Assembly: GCA_021798135.1 (NCBI GenBank)
Contig: JAJZYI010000114.1
Location: 1 to 9,852, forward strand
Source of the DNA: Actinomycetes bacterium
GTDB lineage: Bacteria; Actinomycetota; Acidimicrobiia; Acidimicrobiales; UBA8190
Direction of reading: 5' to 3'
Length of the DNA stretch: 9,852 nucleotides
Of this stretch, positions 5,497 through 9,852 are shown in pieces. A model generated the notes under the pieces. It was not told the DNA's origin. It saw nothing but the letters and a program-made list of their open reading frames with translations, and ran no database searches. Position 1 is the first letter of the stretch; the number at the start of each line of letters is the position of its first letter. The position numbers were made by a program, and so were the translations under genes.

Positions 5497-5988
5497 GTGA
5501 GCGAGACCCGTGCACCTGCCACGTTGGACATCGGCATCGGCGAGGCCGACCGGGCCGAGATCGCCGGCGGGCTGTCGCGCCTGCTGGCCGACACCTACAC
5601 CCTCTACCTGAAGACCCACAACTACCACTGGAACGTCACGGGGCCGCAGTTCGCGTCCCTGCACCTCCTGTTCGAGACCCAGTACACGGAGCTGGCGGCG
5701 GCGGTCGACCAGATCGCCGAGCGCATCCGCGCCCTGGGCGTGCGCGCCCCGGGCAGCTACCACGAGTTCGCCGCCCTCTCCAGCCTCGCCGACGACGACG
5801 ACCAGCCCGACGCCACCCAGATGATCGGCCGGCTGCTCCACGCCCACGAGACGCTCGTGCGCACCGCCCGGTCCGTCCTCCCCGTCGTCGAGCGCGCCGG
5901 CGACCAGCCGAGCATCGACCTGCTCACCCAGCGCATGCAGGTCCACGAGAAGGACGCGTGGATGCTGCGGAGCATGCTCGAGCCGTAG
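5497..5988 (+). CDS. dps: Dps-family ferritin-like protein
   Basis: A 163-residue mini-ferritin. Family members form 12-subunit shells, oxidise Fe(II) with peroxide at inter-subunit sites, store iron and protect DNA. The signature helix reads LKTHNYHWNVTGPQFASLH. Ferroxidase ligands are present: H44 in HWNVTG, H56 and E60 (Glu where E. coli Dps has Asp67), then D71 and E75 in VDQIAERIRALG. Helices C and D follow, ending WMLRSMLEP. There is no lysine-rich N-terminal tail and no C-terminal tail, so shell-mediated DNA binding of the E. coli kind is not evident. The start is GTG 5497 with GAGAGGAG at 5483-5490. A 41-bp gap separates it from the cation ATPase, so the two may be one transcription unit. 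The repeat array directly upstream would affect its promoter or leader. Family call is firm. Confidence 0.95.
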   Translation: MSETRAPATLDIGIGEADRAEIAGGLSRLLADTYTLYLKTHNYHWNVTGPQFASLHLLFETQYTELAAAVDQIAERIRALGVRAPGSYHEFAALSSLADDDDQPDATQMIGRLLHAHETLVRTARSVLPVVERAGDQPSIDLLTQRMQVHEKDAWMLRSMLEP

Positions 5989-5994
5989 CCCCGG

Positions 5995-6010
5995 GGCGGT
6001 GCCGACCGCC
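5995..6010 (+). other. Hairpin in the dps-ATPase gap
   Basis: GGCGGT (5995-6000) and ACCGCC (6005-6010) form a perfect 6-bp stem with a GCCG loop, starting 6 nt after the dps stop codon and ending 19 nt before the ATPase start. It could protect the dps 3' end, cause partial termination so that dps is made in excess over the pump, or be a chance structure. There is no T-run. Confidence 0.4.
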
Positions 6011-6029
6011 GCCGTGGTGGGCTGACGCC

Positions 6030-8780
6030 ATGACCAGCTCGGTGACCGCGCCCAACGCGCACCACCGCCTCGCCGTGCACGACGTGGTGCTGCTCATGGA
6101 GACCGACGCCGAGGCGGGGCTGGCGGAGCGCGAGGCGACCAGCCGGCTCGGCCGGTACGGGCGCAACGTGCTGCCGGCGGCCGAACCCGCCGGCCCCCTG
6201 CTCCGCCTCGCCCGCCAGGTGAACCACCCGCTCATCTACGTGCTGCTGGCGGCGGGGGTGATCACGGTGCTGCTCGGCGAGCTCGTGGACGCCGGGGTCA
6301 TCTTCGGCGTCGTGACGATCAACGCGCTCACCGGCTTCGTCCAGGAGTCCAAGGCCGAGGCGGTGCTGGACGCCCTGCGCACCATGGTCCACACCGAGGC
6401 CCGCGTGGTGCGCGACGGACGGGTCCGCCGCCTGCCCTCGGAGCAGCTGGTGCCGGGCGACCTCGTGCTCGTCGAGGCGGGCGACAAGGTGCCGGCGGAC
6501 CTGCGGCTCGTCCGAGAGACCGAGCTCGAGGTGGACGAGTCCGCCCTGACCGGCGAGTCGTTGCCCGTGGCGAAGGACGAGGTGGTGCTCGACGAGGAGA
6601 CCCCGGTGGCCGACCGGCGCAACATGGTCTACTCGGGGACCCTCGTGACGGCAGGCACCGGCGCGGGGATCGCCGTCGCGACGGGGGCGGAGACGGAGCT
6701 GGGCGAGATACACCGCCTGGTCGGCACGGCCGATGCCCTGGAAACCCCGCTCACCCGCAAGCTCGCCCGGTTAAGCAACGTCCTGACGGTCGTCATCCTG
6801 GCCCTGGCCGCGGTCGCGTTCGCCGCCGGCGTGCTCCGGGGCGAGCAGCCGTCGGAGATGTTCGCCGCCGCCGTCGCCCTGGCCGTCGGAGCGATCCCCG
6901 AGGGGCTCCCCGCCGTGGTCACCATCACCCTGGCCATCGGCGTGGCGCGCATGGCCCACCGCCGCGCCGTGATCCGCCGCCTGCCGGCGGTCGAGACGCT
7001 CGGCAGCACGACCGTGATCTGCACCGACAAGACCGGGACCCTCACCGAGAACCAGATGACCGTCCGGTCGATCTGGACGCCCGACGGCGCCTTCGACGTC
7101 GGCGGCACCGGGTACGCGCCGCAGGGCGAGATCCGCGACGCCGGCGGTCGGCCGGTGGGCGAGACCGGCAGCCAGGCCCTGCGCTGGTCGCTGCTGGCCG
7201 GCGCCGCCTGCAACGACGCCACGCTGATGGGAGGCGACGGCCAGGTGAGCGTGCTCGGCGACCCGACGGAGGGCGCCCTGCTCGTGGCCGCCGCCAAGGT
7301 CGGCCTGGACCGCGACCGGGTCGCCTCCATGCTGCCGCGCGTGGAGACGATCCCGTTCAGCTCCGATCGTCAGTACATGGCCACGCTGCACGACGACGCC
7401 CTCGGCTCGGGGCGGGTCGTGCTCGCCAAGGGTGCCGTCGAGCGGGTCGTGCGCCTGTGCGGCGCCGAGATGGACCGCCACGGCTCGTCACGCCCCCTCG
7501 ACCTCGACAGGGCGGCCGCCGCCGCCGCGACACTGGCCGCCGGCGGCCTACGGGTGCTGGCCACCGCGATGGCGCGCGCGGGTGCGACCGACGGCCTCGA
7601 CGAGACGGCCCTCGGCGCGACGCTCGTGCTCACGGGGCTGCAGGCCATGCAGGACCCTCCCCGACCCGCAGCCGCGGCAGCCATCGCTGCCTGCCACGAC
7701 GCCGGCATCGCCGTCAAGATGATCACGGGCGACCACGTCGGCACGGCCAGGGCGATCGCCGACCAGATCGGCCTCGTCGCCGGGCGGGGCCCGGAGGCGG
7801 CCACCGGCAGCAGCCCGGCAGCGGGCACCGGCACCCCGGGACCGTGGCTCAGCGGCGCCGACCTCGCCCGGCTGCCGCCGGACCGGTTTGCCGACGCGGT
7901 CGACCAGGCAGCGGTGTTCGCCCGGGTGTCCCCGGAGCAGAAGCTGCGCCTCGTCGAGGCCCTGCAGGCCCGCCACCACGTCGTGGCGATGACCGGGGAC
8001 GGCGTCAACGACGCCCCGGCACTGCGGCAGGCCGACATCGGGGTGGCCATGGGACGGGGCGGCACCGAGGTGGCCAAGGAGGCTGCCGACATGGTCCTCA
8101 CCGACGACGACTTCGCCACCATCGAAGCCGCCGTCGAGGAGGGCCGCGGCGTGTTCGACAACCTGACCAAGTTCATCACCTGGACGCTGCCGACGAACAT
8201 GGGCGAGGGGCTCGTCATCCTCGTCGCGATCCTGCTCGGCACGGCCCTGCCCATCCTGCCGGTGCAGATCCTGTGGATCAACATGACGACCGCGGTCTGC
8301 CTCGGCCTGATGCTGGCCTTCGAGCCGAAGGAGCCAGGCAGCATGCGCCGGCCGCCTCGCGACCCGCACCGGCCGTTGCTGACGGTGGGCCTGGTGCTCC
8401 GGGTCCTGCTGGTGTCCGCGCTGCTGGTGGCCGGCTCCTGGTGGCTGTTCGAGGGCGAGCGGACCGGCGGTGCGGACCTCGCCACGGCCCGCACCGCCGC
8501 GCTGAACTTCTTCGTCGCGGTCGAGACCTTCTACCTGTTCAGCTGCCGGTCCCTCACGCGCTCGGCGCTGCACGTCGGAGCGTTCAGCAACCGCTGGATC
8601 TACGTCGGGGTGGGCACCCAGGTCGCCGGCCAGCTCGCGCTCACCTACCTGCCCGTGATGAACCGGCTGTTCCAGACCGCGCCCATCGCCGCCGGCGCGT
8701 GGCTGCGCATCCTGCTGCTCGGGCTCGCCGCGTCCGTCATCGTCGCCGTCGACAAGCGCGTCCGCCGCCGGATCCTCTGA
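6030..8780 (+). CDS. P2-type cation-transporting ATPase (Ca2+-ATPase-like)
   Basis: A 916-residue inner-membrane P-type ATPase that couples ATP hydrolysis to cation export. Seen in order: a cation-ATPase N-terminal domain; TM1-2 (PLIYVLLAAG, GVIFGVVTINALTG); actuator TGES at 174-177; TM3-4 with PEGLP at 290-294; phosphorylated D333 in DKTGTLT; nucleotide-domain GDPTEGALL (from 410) and K467 in KGAVE; TGD 566-568; hinge GDGVNDAP with D657 and D661; then six more membrane segments. Against SERCA, ligands E309, N768, E771, N796 and E908 appear conserved as E291, N723, E726, N751 and E832. The TM6 Asp800 position is Ala755 (NMTTA), so ion specificity is uncertain: Ca2+, Mn2+ or another cation. 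A small Gly/Ala/Pro-rich loop lies near residues 590-605. The ATG at 6030 has only a weak GGTGGG at 6016-6021, so translation may depend on coupling with dps. It converges with the protease gene, 9 bp away. Confidence 0.94.
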   Translation: MTSSVTAPNAHHRLAVHDVVLLMETDAEAGLAEREATSRLGRYGRNVLPAAEPAGPLLRLARQVNHPLIYVLLAAGVITVLLGELVDAGVIFGVVTINALTGFVQESKAEAVLDALRTMVHTEARVVRDGRVRRLPSEQLVPGDLVLVEAGDKVPADLRLVRETELEVDESALTGESLPVAKDEVVLDEETPVADRRNMVYSGTLVTAGTGAGIAVATGAETELGEIHRLVGTADALETPLTRKLARLSNVLTVVILALAAVAFAAGVLRGEQPSEMFAAAVALAVGAIPEGLPAVVTITLAIGVARMAHRRAVIRRLPAVETLGSTTVICTDKTGTLTENQMTVRSIWTPDGAFDVGGTGYAPQGEIRDAGGRPVGETGSQALRWSLLAGAACNDATLMGGDGQVSVLGDPTEGALLVAAAKVGLDRDRVASMLPRVETIPFSSDRQYMATLHDDALGSGRVVLAKGAVERVVRLCGAEMDRHGSSRPLDLDRAAAAAATLAAGGLRVLATAMARAGATDGLDETALGATLVLTGLQAMQDPPRPAAAAAIAACHDAGIAVKMITGDHVGTARAIADQIGLVAGRGPEAATGSSPAAGTGTPGPWLSGADLARLPPDRFADAVDQAAVFARVSPEQKLRLVEALQARHHVVAMTGDGVNDAPALRQADIGVAMGRGGTEVAKEAADMVLTDDDFATIEAAVEEGRGVFDNLTKFITWTLPTNMGEGLVILVAILLGTALPILPVQILWINMTTAVCLGLMLAFEPKEPGSMRRPPRDPHRPLLTVGLVLRVLLVSALLVAGSWWLFEGERTGGADLATARTAALNFFVAVETFYLFSCRSLTRSALHVGAFSNRWIYVGVGTQVAGQLALTYLPVMNRLFQTAPIAAGAWLRILLLGLAASVIVAVDKRVRRRIL

Positions 8781-8793
8781 GCTCCGGGCTCAG
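8777..8793. terminator. Inverted repeat holding both convergent stop codons
   Basis: CTGAGC (8777-8782) and GCTCAG (8788-8793) form a perfect 6-bp stem with a 5-nt loop. The left arm contains the ATPase TGA (8778-8780); the right arm contains the TGA of the minus-strand protease (8790-8792). Being symmetric, it would form a hairpin in both transcripts. Without T-runs, a bidirectional terminator is plausible but unproven. Confidence 0.45.
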
Positions 8794-9852
8794 CCGGCGG
8801 CTGCCGGCGACACGCCTGCGGGGCCGTGCCCGGTGAGCGCCCGCAGCGCGGCGTCGAAGCTGTCCACCGGCAGCACCTGGATCGGGCGCCCGCTCGCCGC
8901 CCGCCGCGCCGCGGCCGCCTCCGACGACGGCACGAGGAACAGGCGCGCCCCGGCGTCGGCGGCCGCCACCACCTTCTGCGCCACGCCGCCCACGGCGCCG
9001 ACCGCGCCGGCGGCGTCGATGGTGCCGGTGCCTGCGACCACCCGTCCGGCGGTCAGGTCGGCGCCCGTGGTGACGGCGTAGACGGCCAGGGCCGTCATGA
9101 GCCCGGCGGACGGCCCGCCGATGTCGGTGCGGCTCACGTCCACGGCGAAGGGCAGGCGCACGAGCGGGGCGGCGTCCTCCACGGCGACGCCCAGCGCCGG
9201 CCGGCCGAGCTCGGAGGACAGCGCCGGTCGGACCGTCACCACCAGCTGCCGGTCGCCGCGGCGGACCGTGACGGCGACCGCCGAGCCGGCGGGCACGCGC
9301 GACACCTCGGCGACGAGGTCGGCAGCGCTCGTCACCGGCTGGCCGCCGAGCCCGGTCACCACGTCGCCGGGCCGCAGGATGCCGTCGGCGGGGCCACCGG
9401 CGACGACGGCCCACACCACCGCGCCGCCACCGCCGACCTCGACCGGGTACCCGGCCGCTCGCAGCGCCACCGCCGCTGCGAGTTGCACGCTGTCGTGGAA
9501 CACCTGGACCTGCGCCGCCGCCCAGTCCTCGGGTGTGATGCCGGCCGGCACGACGCCGGTCGACCGCACCAGCTCGCGGTCGGACGAGAAGAAGGCGCCG
9601 ACCACCCCGGCCGCGCTGGGCTCGGAGACGGACACCGACGTGAGCAGGAGCCGGCCGGCCACCGGGTGGACGGGGCCCCCGGTGGCGAGCATGGAGGGCA
9701 CGTCGAGGGCCGGTCCGGGTGCGAGCTCGGCGACCGGCATGGGCACGGTGACGACGGCAGCGGCCACGACCGCGGCCGACGCCGCCAGGAGCGCGAGGCG
9801 ACCGGCACCGTGGAGGCCCGGGCGCCCCGCCGGCGCTGGGTGCGGCCCGGCC
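8790..9852 (-). CDS. ylbL: Membrane-anchored PDZ / Lon-like S16 protease, YlbL family (5' partial)
   Basis: The gene reads from beyond the right edge to a stop at 8790-8792; at least 353 codons are present. Its frame stays open to the end of the window with no ATG, GTG or TTG before the GTG at 9765-9767. That GTG lies inside a hydrophobic helix (RLALLAASAAVVAAAVVTV, about 9744-9800), so the true start is outside. Counting from that GTG: a PDZ-like domain at about 105-180 (VVAGGPADGILRPGDVVTGLGG), then a Lon-type S16 proteolytic domain with Ser220 in GGPSAGLM and Lys265 in GGVAQKV, the expected Ser-Lys dyad. There is no AAA+ ATPase domain, so this is the YlbL-type stand-alone form, anchored with the catalytic domain outside. 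In Bacillus subtilis YlbL (DdcP) helps degrade the division inhibitor YneA after DNA damage; whether the role carries over is unknown. The family call is strong. Confidence 0.92.
   Translation of the reverse strand, partial: AGPHPAPAGRPGLHGAGRLALLAASAAVVAAAVVTVPMPVAELAPGPALDVPSMLATGGPVHPVAGRLLLTSVSVSEPSAAGVVGAFFSSDRELVRSTGVVPAGITPEDWAAAQVQVFHDSVQLAAAVALRAAGYPVEVGGGGAVVWAVVAGGPADGILRPGDVVTGLGGQPVTSAADLVAEVSRVPAGSAVAVTVRRGDRQLVVTVRPALSSELGRPALGVAVEDAAPLVRLPFAVDVSRTDIGGPSAGLMTALAVYAVTTGADLTAGRVVAGTGTIDAAGAVGAVGGVAQKVVAAADAGARLFLVPSSEAAAARRAASGRPIQVLPVDSFDAALRALTGHGPAGVSPAAAG

Noticed and set aside
5061..6029. N-terminal extension of the cation ATPase
   Set aside because: The open frame overlaps dps in another frame and the repeats; ATPase homology begins after ATG 6030.
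8737..9414. Second minus-strand protein overlapping the protease
   Set aside because: Arg/Gly-rich frame shadow; the protease frame carries PDZ and S16 catalytic motifs.

Overview
The window is very GC-rich (well above 70% by eye). It has a strong G/C third-position bias, GTG starts next to ATG starts, and long spurious open frames on both strands. The gene content (a FadD15-type acyl-CoA ligase, an ACAD10/11-like acyl-CoA dehydrogenase, a YlbL-type Lon/PDZ protease, a NarL-type regulator and Dps) points to an actinomycete-like chromosome. A deep-branching class such as Acidimicrobiia is possible but not provable from this sequence. I see no mobile element, phage gene, RNA gene or true CRISPR array.

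Layout. Positions 48-788 (minus) hold a NarL/LuxR response regulator, divergent from the rest. Positions 1000-2259 (plus) hold an acyl-CoA dehydrogenase, followed by a perfect 20-bp palindrome. The 387-bp gap 2260-2646 carries two minisatellite-like arrays: a 12-bp unit and a 40-bp higher-order unit built of 13-, 13- and 14-bp pieces. Positions 2647-3114 (plus) hold a GyrI-like small-molecule-binding protein. Positions 3231-5039 (plus) hold a long-chain fatty-acid-CoA ligase. The 457-bp gap 5040-5496 carries a third array of about fourteen 14-16 bp units. Positions 5497-5988 (plus) hold a Dps ferritin-like protein, and 41 bp later 6030-8780 (plus) hold a P2-type cation ATPase. On the minus strand, from the right edge down to 8790, lies a membrane-anchored PDZ/Lon-like protease whose start is outside the window.

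How the genes fit together. The dehydrogenase and the ligase suggest fatty-acid or acyl-chain catabolism: the ligase makes acyl-CoA and the dehydrogenase oxidises it. The GyrI-like protein between them might bind a small molecule. Dps and the cation pump are close enough to be co-transcribed and would form a metal or stress module. The regulator and the protease look like neighbours rather than partners.

The most unusual material is in the two long gaps, where short tandem units with a shared GGCA/GTCGGG vocabulary form ordered arrays. Other points of note are a dehydrogenase whose base position is Asp rather than Glu, a cation pump that keeps most SERCA-type ligands but lacks the key TM6 Asp, a candidate leaderless promoter, and an inverted repeat that contains both stop codons of a convergent gene pair. 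No complete new biological system is evident; the arrays are the best lead.
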